Shown here: piece by piece, positions 33,653 through 43,780 of the stretch
Numbering within the stretch: the first letter of the stretch is position 1
How the letters are laid out: each line of letters starts with the position of its first letter
Assembly: GCA_027924645.1 (NCBI GenBank)
Contig: BSBN01000843.1
Span: 434,001-498,000 of the forward strand
Direction: 5' to 3'
DNA: 64,000 nucleotides
Source of the DNA: Cunninghamia lanceolata
Lineage: Eukaryota; Streptophyta; Pinopsida; Cupressales; Cupressaceae
Program-made: the position numbers and the translations under genes
The notes under the pieces: generated by a model
The model's database searches: none
Seen by the model: the letters and a program-made list of their open reading frames with translations, nothing else
Told to the model about the DNA's origin: nothing

Positions 33653-35083
33653 ATGACTCAACAATATTCACAAAACAAGCTTGGAGGGCAAACACCTAAA
33701 ATGGTAAGATTCACTGATGCCCATGTTGCCTTTGCTTTAACAAGAGAATTGACTATTGAGAAATTAAAACAAAAAGTGGAGCAATTTCAAGCACAAGTGG
33801 ATAAGAAAAAATTGTCGATAAGACAAGAGGAATTGGAGCAAGAGTTGCTTTAGTTGAGGGCCCAAGTTTCAAATGTGCCACAATACATTTTTTATTGTAT
33901 TCAGCCTGTTGGAAGTGCATATCTTTTTCCCCATGATCAAGGGGGAGTAAAAATTCAAAATCAAGGATATGATCATCATATGGGGCAACATCAGTATCAA
34001 TATCATGCTCCATTCTAGAATATACAAGATAATATGTATTACCCTAGAGGTGTTTACCAAAATATGCATCAGGATATGCATCAACAATATTGGCAATAAG
34101 GACCCCAGTATCAACAATATCAGGTTCATCAAGGAGAAAATCCATTTACAAGAAGACATCCAAAAGCTACAATACTTTTAACCACTTTTGATTAGCCAAT
34201 AGAGGAGACAAATGCAAGTCGAGTTCTCAATGATAACATTTCAGATTTGAATGAAAATGACATTATGGAAGGTCTGCTCTTCACCTTGGAGGAGGACTGC
34301 AATGTTGAAGACACTATTGAGGACACATTGCGTGAAGAGTGCATGATCAACAATGAAGCAAATAAAGGAGCATGTTCACTTGGCAGCGAACACAAAGTGC
34401 AGCCATTGGCTGATACAGTTGGTGAAGAAGAGGTATGTACATCTGAGAATGATTTTCAAAGTTTTTCAAACCCATTATATGATGAAATGATAGAAGAAAA
34501 TCAAATGATACTTTGCCAAGGTGTGTCAAAACATGATTTTTATGTGTATTCAAATCCATTTTATAATGAGGATGAAGCACTTTTAGATGATCAGAATGTT
34601 GCTTGTGAAGAAAATAATTATATTGATAAAAAGAATGCATCTCATATGTTATTTCCTGAGTGCTGTTGTGATGATGAAAAAAGTAAGCAATGTACCAATA
34701 ATGAGGTGAGTAAGGAGGCAAAGTCAGATGAGGATCTATTTTTGAACACATTGGAGCTAGGATTTCGTGATGATTCTTCTCCCCAAGATGTTGAAATGCA
34801 CTCACAAAATGAGCCAAAATATGAATGTTTGTCTTTTCATACATTGGAGGATTGTTTGCATGATTCTCAGAGTTTGCGGCAGTGTGATACTAGCTATGAA
34901 GCAATGTATGAATGTTTTAATTTCTCAGTCTATTTGGGAAAACCTTCAGTGAAACATGATGATGAAATAGATAATGCTGAATGTTTGTCACATGGTGATG
35001 GTGTTCTTCAATTTGTGCTTGATTGTGAGATACAATTTGATAGAACTAAGGTTGGCATGGGAAGATATAGTGATATGTTTTAG
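33653..35083 (+). pseudogene. Single interior reading frame of the giant-LTR element
   Basis: One frame of 476 codons with four stops in its first 180 codons and then 278 clean codons to the TAG at 35081-35083. The N-terminal part has a coiled-coil-like stretch (TIEKLKQKVEQFQAQVDKKK) and then a glutamine- and tyrosine-rich section (for example YQNMHQDMHQQYWQ). The rest is very acidic and rich in cysteine and asparagine, with a recurring S-N-P-[LF]-Y motif (FSNPLYDE, YSNPFYNE). I recognise no domain. By position and by the N-terminal coil and Q-rich part it may be a diverged Gag, possibly serving in trans packaging. Long clean acidic coding in such a decayed area is notable. Confidence 0.6.
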
Positions 35084-35359
35084 GATGCCAATGGTAAAGT
35101 TTGCTTTCAGGCTTGCAGTGATAGTGTTTTCAGATTTGACTTGATGCAATCAGATGAAAATAAGGTGTATGATAGAGGTAAGTAGAGGCCTTTTATTTTT
35201 CTGGTGGTCTTGTACCATCAACTGTGGTGTGATTTTTCAAATCATACCAACTTAGGTTAGAGAAGGAGAAGTTGGACTCTATTGCCCAATGGACAAGGCA
35301 CTCGATCTACTCCCCAGAGATCTGAATCCTTGCTATGTCTGCAAGGGGCATACATCCCC

Positions 35360-35368
35360 AAGAAAGAG
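35360..35368 (+). other. Candidate polypurine tract
   Basis: AAGAAAGAG ends four bases before the 3' LTR start at 35373. It is short and offset, so the call is tentative. Confidence 0.4.
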
Positions 35369-36645
35369 CCATTGTTGGCACCTTCAAATTTTGGCTAAAT
35401 TTGAAGTGCCTATGATGAAAAAGTTAATTACCACACTCAGAAATGCACTTGAAAAATCTGCCCCAGTGACCTACTTTGGAGGGTCATAATTTGATGCTTG
35501 TTCACTTTCATGCCAAATCCCTTGGTGAACACACTCATCTAATATATATAAGCATGTAGGTTTGATTTCAAATTCCCAAGATGTGATTTGATGAGTTTTT
35601 GAAGCACCAAGTTGGAGGGTTCTGGGATTGTTTTGTTATTTGCATATTCTCAGGCCTGCGAAGTAGCCTCCTGTTCAAATTGGTATTTCACAGCTGGGTG
35701 ATTGTCATCACAAATGGATTGGTATTCTCCATTCCCCTAACATTCATATGCTCTCTGGTCCAATTTCAAAGCCTCAAGATCAAGTTTGGTATTTTTTCAA
35801 GGCCAAAAGTAAATGCAGTTTGTCATATTTTGACATCTGCATTTCCAGAATGTTTTGAGGTCAACTTTGACCCTTAATATTTGGTGAAGAAAGTGGATTG
35901 GTGAAAATTCTTTTTGTACACATGCTCAATGGACCTAAATGAACTAGTTTCTCCAGTGGCAGCTTCCCAGGAGGAGATTGGGTATTGTTTTAGGATGGTG
36001 ACTTGGCGAGCCCTAGTTGGTTTTTGACAAGTGTAGTTTTAGAAAAGGCTAAGTCGGCCACTTTGAATGTTAATATCTCGCACCTCGGGATGATTTTTGT
36101 CAAGCTATTTTCTCTCACAAATTCTTGGATCAAATTTCTACATGTCGGTGCATTGTCATGGCTTTAGGAGATTGTTTGACCAATTTTCCAGGGTGATTTT
36201 GGAGGCCACCTGACCTGTTTTGGGTCATTGTGTAAAAAGCCTGAAAACAGATTTTGATGATTACCCATTTCAATTTTTCACCTCAGAAGCATGTTGAAGC
36301 GGTCTCAGGTCAATTCAGGATAAAAACTTGTTTCAGAATGAATAAATTTTTAGTCGGGCCCACAGGGGGACCCGACATGTGTCGCCTAATTATTGGTTGA
36401 TGAGGCTTGATGATAATGTTTGTAAAGCCTATGGTATTATTCTATCCTTTTTTGGTGATGGATTAAAGCCTCATGAAGCATTCATTGATGAAATCTCTTC
36501 AAGAGAAATTATTTTGCAAGGCAATAGAGGTTAAAGAACTGGGTACATTTTTTGGGATGACTTGTGCTTGTAGATATGGCTAGATCAAAAAACATAGATC
36601 AGGCTGGCTCTGTGGGATCCAAGGAAAAAGTACAGATAGGGAAGT

Positions 36646-36960
36646 GAATGTGAATATCGACATAATGAAAATGTGAGGATCAATCCAAGGCATTGCTGGT
36701 ACTGGCTTAATGGGAATTGTCTGAACCCACAGTGTACATTTAGACATCTGCCACTTGAAGTTCATTCACTAGGATCAGTGAATGAGTCATCACCAACATC
36801 TGGGAACATAAGCAAGACTATAGTTCCTTGCTATTTTTTTAGGAATATTGTGTGAAGGGTGATAAATGCTCCTTTATGCATGGTACACCTTTTGGAGAAA
36901 TCCAAATGTTTTAGCTTCACAAAAGACCACTCAACAAGGAGTTGCTAAAGGAATGTCAAG
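36646..36960 (+). pseudogene. Captured CCCH zinc-finger gene fragment (3' LTR copy)
   Basis: Here the region between the first fingers is stop-free: NPRHCWYWLNGNCLNPQC, then TFRHLPLEVHS. The next finger is in a shifted frame because a base was lost in the T run near 36840; in that frame the bases read EYCVKGDKCSFMHG, with the cysteines and histidine that the 5' LTR copy has lost. Each LTR thus preserves different parts of the captured gene. Confidence 0.78.
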
Positions 36961-37099
36961 GAACTTGTGTCATGTGCACTTTTTGAGAGTAATAGATCAC
37001 TAAGTGATGAGAGGATTATCTACCCAAATTTACTAAAGAAAGGGGATTATATTGAAGATCTTGGCATGTCTGATGGTTTGAACTATGAGATCAAATCAA

Positions 37100-37450
37100 C
37101 GGGGAAATCTAGAAAGTGCAAAGTCTATGTGCATGTTAAACTTGCGCATGGGGGGACATTCACTGCTATAGCAATGTAGGTTTTTTGTCCATTCAATGGA
37201 CCGACCACTACAAAGGTTGGGATGCTAAATCTACCTCTTAGTAGAATTGGAGACCATGTTTGTAATTGGGAGCAATTCAACTCTTCAACTTAGCAATTTC
37301 CTTGGGGAATTATGAAGAATCTATTTCTCATGGCATAGCAGTGGTGATTGGGTAAATGCCTCAGATTTGGAATACATTGCGGGTAACAAGGTAGTAGTCT
37401 ACTCTTTCAAAAGTGAACATGTAATTTTCCTCATTGCAAGGATCCCATAA
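37100..37450 (+). pseudogene. Captured DUF946/VPS62-like fragment (3' LTR copy)
   Basis: CKVYVHVKLAHGGTFTAIAM is followed by a stop, FCPFNG, KVGMLNLPL and, after a frameshift near 37280, FTGELW-type sequence broken by a stop and then SSGDWVNASDLEYIAGNKVV. It is colinear with the 5' LTR copy. Confidence 0.8.
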
Positions 37451-37560
37451 ATTTTTTTAAAAAAATTGTAACAAGAGCACCAGCGAACTGAGTTTCCTTA
37501 CAAATTCCATTGATGCTAGTGGTTGTTTTGTGAGACTATTTACAAGTATCAAAGAGAAAG

Positions 37561-37905
37561 CAATGGTTCCCAAAATCGTCTATGTCAAACTTAGGCTCTC
37601 ATTGATGAAATTGTTTTCAAGGATGCAAAGAAGAATCTTACAACTCGATAGGCTTATAGGATCTTAACTAGTATACATGAAAACTTCAATGAAACTTTTG
37701 AGAAAGTATATAGCGATGACAAGGCTCCAAAGATTCTAGAAGAGAATGTTGACAAAATAGTGAAAGAGCTAGAAGTCAGGGATTAGAAGAGGAAAGCTTT
37801 ATGTAGATGCCCCAGGATTCATGAAAAGAAAGATATTTATTCCATTGATGATCGTAATGAGCACTTCAATAAGAAAATTGACAGGGCACTATCAAACAAA
37901 GGAGA
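37561..37905 (+). pseudogene. Captured SYF2 fragment, longer copy (3' LTR)
   Basis: The frame runs AYRILTSIHENFNETFEKVY, DKAPKILEENVDKIVKELE, a stop, KRKALCRCPRIHEKKDIY, then SIDDRNEHFNKKIDRALSNK. The DRNEHFNKKI-R-A block preceded by HE.KDI is diagnostic of plant SYF2, and the frame ends shortly before the family's usual C-terminus. Two TAG stops fall at glutamine-like positions. Confidence 0.75.
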
Positions 37906-38640
37906 CTTTACCACAGCCACTCATGGCGGCCAACTCTGGCATAGGGGTCTAGCAGAGGCCTTCCTGCATTCCCACAGGGGGATCTAAAAACCAGTTTGGG
38001 TGTGTGGTGAATTTCAAGTGTTTCTCGCATTACCGCAGCTACCAAGATAAGGGGTGTGCGGTGTTGGGGGAGAATGCAGGCTCACAGTGAATTTAGGGCT
38101 ATTTCCCGCACTCCCGCAAAGGAAAAATAGAAGGTGTGCAGTGGTGCGGGAAGCACATGAAAAGTCAAATACCCAATTTTTTTAATAAATAAAAATCAAA
38201 GTACAATGGAAATAAAGTAAATGTCATAAGGTAATATTGTTTTGGGTGGATTAGTTGAAAATAAAAATTACCGAATAGGTAATTAGTTTACCTAAAGAAT
38301 ACGGTTTGCTTGAAAATGCATGAAGGTGAAACTGAATATGAATTTGCTAGTAAAAGGGGAATATTAATAGTCTTTATGACTATTATTGTATAAGTATAGT
38401 GGTGAAATATTTTTCAAGGGGATTTTTGTATTTTGTGCAATTATTTTTCATGGGGATGTGAAAAATAAAAGTGGATAAAATAATTATTTTTATTTGCAAA
38501 GAGATAATGTAAAGTGTAATGTGAAGGGGTGGGAAACTGAATGGACATTTTTTATGAAAGGTCTGAAGCTTGTAGCTTCATTCACCCCTATAAGAAGGAA
38601 ACCAAGACCTTGGGAAAATCTCTTTAGGAAATTGATTTTG
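37906..38640 (+). other. Segment kept only in the 3' LTR
   Basis: Contains a GC-rich stretch (37915-38150) with repeated CCGCA and GTGCGG words. It then returns to AT-rich sequence and ends with an open frame (38494-38799, FRKLILERDIVRSALQRHIN) I do not recognise. It may be a fourth captured fragment; no family assigned. Confidence 0.4.
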
Positions 38641-39465
38641 GAAAGAGACATTGTAAGGTCTGCTCTTCAAAGACATATCAATAAAAGCAAATTGCATTTC
38701 TCTGGTGCCATATATCTAATTCTCAATTACTTGTTGAATGTTCTTGTTATACTTTATCTGGTTGTATCCATTTTTGTTTCTCCTTGTTATTTGAATTAAC
38801 ATATCAAGCATATGTTTAGTTCTTCAAAACACATTTGTTGTTTTGGGTGGTTTATCTAATTGGGTTTCCTCAAGAAAGAATTAAATTCCATTGAATAGAT
38901 CATTGTAATTTGGAGGATTCAATTTGGTTAATTAAGAAGAGCTAGGTAATAATAATCTTGCATGTCTATGCCAGTCATAGACAAGTCCATGCCAAGTAAT
39001 TCGAGTTGTGGCTAGATAGAAAGCACAAATCTTTCTGTGAACAGACTTCGTTACCCAATTGTTGAGAAAGGCACCGATCAATTCTTTTCTAGAATCATTT
39101 CCTTGTATTATATTCAAAATTCCAATTTTAATTTTCTTTTATGTAGGAGTAGGAGTAATAGTAGAACATAAAATAAAAAATCTAATTCAAATCATATGCC
39201 AGTTTGGATTAGGGTGAATTGGATGATTTAATTGACAAAATTACATAAATCCCTTAATTTGCTCTGAAGTCACCAGGAAATTTGAGGAGTAATTATTCAT
39301 TGGTGAATATAAGGTAACACCCACCTTAGCAAAGCAAAGCCTAATGTGTAGAGAATCCTAACCACTTGGGTTGATTCTGTCAGTTGGCGAAATTGGTTGC
39401 ATAACCTAATCATAAAGCTTGGCATCCTTTTAGGGTTTTGCATACTACAAATTTGAGAACCAATA

Positions 39466-40140
39466 GTATAAAATCCATTTGATGACTTATCTTCCTCACC
39501 GATGGTAAACCTTTTGGTACATTATTAGAGACAATGTCCTAAAATTCTACCAATAAATCTAAGACTTCTACTGGTACATCTTCACATTTCTCTTGACTAA
39601 TCTTAGGAATCAATGAACAGTAATGATGCTCATGCTTCATACCCTCCAAAAATTTCCTACCATCTACCAAACAAATTATGGCAGTATTACATACCTTTTC
39701 TTCCACCTCCTTCAAGGGCTTAAAATTATGATGAACTCCATCCTTTGTTAGGGAATATGTGTTTGCATGGCCATCATGGACATCACACCTATCATACTAC
39801 CACGGCGTTCCCAATAACATATGACATGCATCCATCAGTATGATGTCACACAACACCTCATCATAGTACTCCTCAATCTTGAACTTGACTAAACACTATT
39901 CATTGACCAAAGCTTTATGGTCCTTCTGTAACCATGTGATCTGATATGGATATGGATGCTTTCTTCTTGTCAACTTCAGCTTATTGACAATCTCCTCTGA
40001 AACAAGATTGTCAATGCTTCCACTGTAAATAATAATATCACAACACTTACCTTCACACTTGCACCTTGTGCGGAATAAACTCTTCCTCTGATCTGGTTCT
40101 TTCTCCTCATTCAACAAGGTTCTTCTGACAACTACCATTT
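39466..40140 (-). pseudogene. Chromovirus protease and linker
   Basis: The protease region reads CKCEGKCCDIIIYSGSIDNL, in which the catalytic aspartate of D-S-G is tyrosine. It continues through VSEEIVNKLKLTRRKHPYPY, ALVNE, a stop, then DACHMLLGTPW and the linker VPKGLPSVRKISHQMDFIL to the insertion point at 39466. RT resumes on the other side of the giant-LTR element at 30190. GTATA at 39466-39470 is that element's right duplication. Confidence 0.82.
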
Positions 40141-40249
40141 CTCCCCTTTTAGCATCTTTAGAATGCTCAGACTGTGCATCTTCATCTACATGTGCAACTC
40201 GTGCATTACCTTCAGGTCTTCCATTTGTCCTTCCTTGATGTTGTGGACA

Positions 40250-41214
40250 CTTGTATGCTCAATGCCCTTCTTCTCCACATTGGAAACAAGTTCCTCTAAA
40301 ACCTTCTCTTCCATGTCCTTGCCCAAGTCGGCCTCTTCCTCTTCTTCTTTGCTCACCATTTTTCTAGTCACGAGGGTGGTAGGCATTATCTCCTCTCTGA
40401 TTTTGAATGGTGCTAGCTTCTTCACTTTTCTTTGGATCTTGATTTTGGCCTCCATAAGATCTTCCACTAGTCCTTCCGCCTTGACCTCTTCCCCTTTGCT
40501 TACTTTCAAATCTTTTATTCAGCTTCTCTTCCACCTTCAGGAAAAATTGGTATGCATCTTTTATGGTGGTCATTCTAACCAGGCTCAGCTCCTCTTGAAT
40601 AGTTGGCCTTAACCCATTAATGTAATGGCTACCTTCTTGTTGGCCTCTACATGGCCTATCCTGATAGTAATCTTATAAAAATCTTCAGTATATTTTTTAA
40701 CAAACTTGTTGTCTTGCTTCAATCCTTGCAGCTTTTTCAGCAACTCCATCTCATAGTCCACAGGGTTGAACTGTGTCTTTAGTTTGTCCACCATCCAATA
40801 CCATTTGGTAATCTCTCCTTTTCCTCTTCTATTTCTCTCCAACTAGACCTCCTTCCACCAAATACTGGCATGGCCCTTCAACTTTGTTTTCGCAAACTTG
40901 ACCCGATTTGGGTCCTCCACATCTTCATACTCAAAATACTCCTCCATGTCATTGATCCAATCAATAAGATGTTCTAGATTCAAATCTCCATAATAGGTAG
41001 AAACTTCAATCCTGGGCCTCTTTCCGAGCTTAGAAATGGCCCTCAACAACCTAACTTCTGCAGGATCTCCTGCAACTTCTTGTTCTTCCTCAAATAGATC
41101 TTCTTCAGCTTCATCTTTGCTTTCTTCTCTCGTTCTCAGCTCAAACCCTCTTCGTAACTCCTCTTGCAATGCATTGATTTGCCTTTGTAGGGCTCTAAAA
41201 CCCTCTTCTATCAA
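40250..41214 (-). pseudogene. Chromovirus gag
   Basis: MIEEGFRALQRQINALQEEL opens a coiled-coil N-terminus. The gag domain follows: YYGDLNLEHLIDWINDMEEY, FAKTKLKGHASIWWKEV, a stop, then WYWMVDKLKTQFNPVDY and LKQDNKFVKKYTEDFYK. After frameshifts a basic glycine-arginine-rich section (RGRGQGGRTSGRSYGG) precedes a zinc knuckle near 40255-40295 (CFQCGEEGH-x-AYKC), which is intact except that the x codon is TGA, as expected from CGA by C-to-T change. The start at 41214 is chosen from the clean frame; about 120 bases separate it from the primer site. Confidence 0.88.
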
Positions 41215-41337
41215 AGTATTTCTCCTAACACATTTTTTTCATTAAGGCATTTTGATTTATGTAGCAAATCCACAACCTCAAGTCCTAGTGCAAATTTCCT
41301 CACAGCTAGTGATCTGTCTACACACTCAGGAACCCTT

Positions 41338-41349
41338 GCTCTGATACCA
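41338..41349 (-). other. Chromovirus primer-binding site
   Basis: Minus strand TGGTATCAGAGC, two bases from the LTR. Confidence 0.92.
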
Positions 41350-41351
41350 CT

Positions 41352-42214
41352 TGATGAAGGGGGTAAATCATAAAACAACAATAAAAATTGCACATAGAAA
41401 ATAGAATATTCTTTTATTGATTTGGACAACTCATTAAGTTATAGAAGCTCAAATACAATCAGAGGATGAATCCCTTATAGGCTACAATACATTACAACAC
41501 TCTATCTCAAAACTCTGGAATCTTCTGCCTTCTGTAACCCCAAATCAGCTAGGGTTTCTATTTTCCCACCTTTTCTTGACTCTACACTTTTACCCTTATC
41601 TCTACTACCACCAAGGGTTCCCAAAAATGGTTATTAATAGCCTTTTGGCAGCCTCCAACCAAATTTTGAATTTTGCATCTCCCTCCAAAAATAGGTCAAC
41701 TTTCAGGAGCCATAACTTTTGATTAGGGTGTCCGATTGATGAATCGTTTGAAGCACCAGAAACATCGCAGAGTGCTCTACGCACTAAAAAATAGCTTAGC
41801 CAATTCTACCCATTTTTGGGCCTATACAACACCATTTAGTGCCTCAAACCTAAATATGTATAATTTTCAAGGATTTTTCAGGAAACGAAAACTTTAATAT
41901 CTTTCAGCTCATAAATTATCTTTACGTGATTCCTTTGCCAAAGGTCTTATTTTTCATTTACAAATATTCCTGTAAATTTTCACTTCAATTCATGCCCAAA
42001 TGCAAACTTTCTAAAAATAGCAATTTGTTATTTTTAGCAGTTTGCTATTTTTAGTAGTTTGGAAAAACTGAAAGTTATACATCATTATTCAAGCAATTAT
42101 GGAACCAGAAATACTAATTTTGAAAAGAAATGAAAACAACATCAATGATTTTGAATCATCATCTTTTTTGGGTGATGCAAGATTGCCCTTACACCACTGG
42201 ATGCTCTTGCATCA
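41352..42214 (-). repeat. Chromovirus 5' LTR (863 bp)
   Basis: Pairs with 26593-27442. Its minus-strand start TGATGCAAGAGCATCC contains the palindrome GATGC-AAGA-GCATC. The difference in length comes from small indels such as a duplicated TTTGCTATTTTTAG near 42030. Confidence 0.92.
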
Positions 42215-43780
42215 TGCAACAAGAAGAAGACTTGTAGGAAATTGAAGTGCCTATTGTCCCATGATATCAATTAGAAGACTTTATAGCCCCTTGTTAGCTA
42301 TGAAGATACAACAAGAAGAAGACTATATAGTCCCTTGTTATCTATGAAACTAGATATGACCAAGAAAATACAACTCAAAGCATAAAAAAAGAAACTAGAT
42401 ATCGATATTGGCAATATCACCCCAAAGAAGGGGAGGAGGTTAGTGGAGGAGAGTGGTTTCTTGTTACTACCGCAATAGGATATGTATTATACAATAGCTC
42501 TTGCTATCATTAAAGAGATAATGTAGATGGTGATGTATTTGAGGGAGAGGAACAAGAGAAAGATTCCTACTTTGGCTCTATTTTTTACCCAAAGTATGAA
42601 ACATTGGTCATTTGGGCCATTTCCCCTAAATACCAAAAGCCTCAAGTAGTTTAGAATCTTGAGGATTTGAGTGGAAACATCATTATTAGAAGGCTAGGAG
42701 ATACAGTTGCCCCAAAAGCTACTTCTTTATTTGTCAACACTACTTTATTCAATGAAGCAGTAGCCAAGAAATTATAGGCTGACTTTGATAAGTTACAAGA
42801 TAAGCACATGAGGATATTTTTTGAGTATAACAAAATGAAATTTGAGGTGACACGTGTTCCATGCATGATTGATAAATCTATGCAAGCACCCTCTTCTCTA
42901 GAAGAAATGTCTGACCAAGATAAAACCATTCTGATGCTAAGAATTAGCAGCCTAAAGGAGGAGCTCAAGGGAGCTCAAGAGTTTGAAACTAAAGTAAGGT
43001 CAGAAGAAAAGAAAAAATAAATGAATTGGTAAGTAGATTATTTTATCATAGAATTGTATGTATTATGAATAGGGTTGATGATGCCTACGAATGTTTGAGT
43101 AATCTAGTTAAAGCCTTTGAGCAGAGAGATCAATAAGGCCCTGTTGTAGCACAAATTTTGAGTAAATGAATACTTAGGGTGTTATAGGTAAAATTTATCC
43201 AGAGCAATGAAAAGTATGATCCAAATGCTCCTACTATTATTTTTGGCACATATGAGGTGGAAACATTAATGAACGATGTGTCATCCTTTTAGAACAAGCA
43301 TGGGATAACTTTAAGAGAATAAATAAATAATTTCAAATCCTTGGAGGAGCATGGGCTACCACTTATTCAATATGGATATAGTACAATCAAGTCTCTAAAT
43401 ACATGAAAAGTGGAGTTCTAGAAAATTACACAAGCACTTGTCAAATCACTTTTTCAAGATGACAAGTTTGACCCAATCTTATGCAATGCCAAAATTGATA
43501 AGCTTCTTAAGTTGGAGTTAGGTTTAGACAAATTTGTTAGAGATGTTAGAGTGGGATTAGATGATAGATATGTGACAAGGAAAAACAAACTAAAAAGAAT
43601 ATTGGAGTGCAAATGGCCATCTGACAAAGAATTTGAAAAGTGGGTTTCTACTTATGGGTAAAATCAAATTATATCACATAAGTAGGTTTTGCATTACTTA
43701 GTTTGTTTAAGGGGTAATCAGTCCCTATGCAATCATGAATCATGTCCCATGATATATTTAGATTCTTCATCAATGTATAT
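42215..43780 (+). pseudogene. Unrecognised long protein, C-terminal part
   Basis: Continuation of 24869-26592 after the chromovirus. A short tandem duplication (about 60-90 bases, GAAGACTTTATAGCCCCTTG twice) occurs at the junction. Then come DVFEGEEQEKDSYFGSIFYP, NIIIRRLGDTVAPKATSLF, a coiled-coil-like stretch (QDKTILMLRISSLKEELKGA), and after a frameshift KFDPILCNAKIDKLLKLELG and ILECKWPSDKEFEKWVSTYG. TAG stops dominate. No domain recognised. Together with the first half this is more than 1000 codons. Confidence 0.5.

Larger units (their letters stand above)
30191..39465 (+). mobile_element. Non-autonomous LTR retrotransposon with giant LTRs that carry three host-gene fragments
   Basis: Two direct repeats of 3242 bp (30191-33432) and 4093 bp (35373-39465) enclose only 1.94 kb. 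The 5' repeat has perfect TGTTGG...CCAACA ends and is followed by a primer-binding site. The 3' repeat is preceded by a purine run. The element split a chromovirus polyprotein between protease and RT. No protease, RT, RNase H or integrase is present, so it must have been moved by another element. Each LTR holds, in the same orientation and order, remains of a CCCH zinc-finger gene, a DUF946/VPS62-like gene and SYF2. The presence of the cargo in both LTRs shows capture before this copy's last transposition. Confidence 0.85.
35373..39465 (+). repeat. Giant-LTR element, 3' LTR (4093 bp)
   Basis: Starts TGTTGGCACCTTC and ends GAGAACCAATA, where the other copy has CCAACA. It retains 851 more bases than the 5' LTR, mainly 37793-38645. 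Substitutions relative to the other copy are spread throughout, so the insertion is not recent. Confidence 0.9.
26593..42214 (-). mobile_element. Chromovirus (Ty3/gypsy) with both LTRs, hosting the giant-LTR element
   Basis: Two LTRs of 850 and 863 bp with ends TGATG...CATCA, a near-matching 5-bp target duplication, and a primer-binding site define a complete element on the minus strand. Its genes read in order gag, protease, RT, RNase H, integrase, chromodomain, all with stops. A 9.3-kb element (30191-39465) inserted between protease and RT, with flanks GTATC and GTATA. Removing it leaves about 6.3 kb, the usual size for a chromovirus. No convincing polypurine tract is seen next to the 3' LTR. 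Confidence 0.9.

Noticed and set aside
34347..34844. 165-codon antisense open frame
   Set aside because: Exact shadow of the acidic interior frame of the giant-LTR element on the other strand.
40163..40612. 149-codon plus-strand frame
   Set aside because: Antisense shadow of chromovirus gag; serine-rich reading comes from the acidic and basic gag codons.
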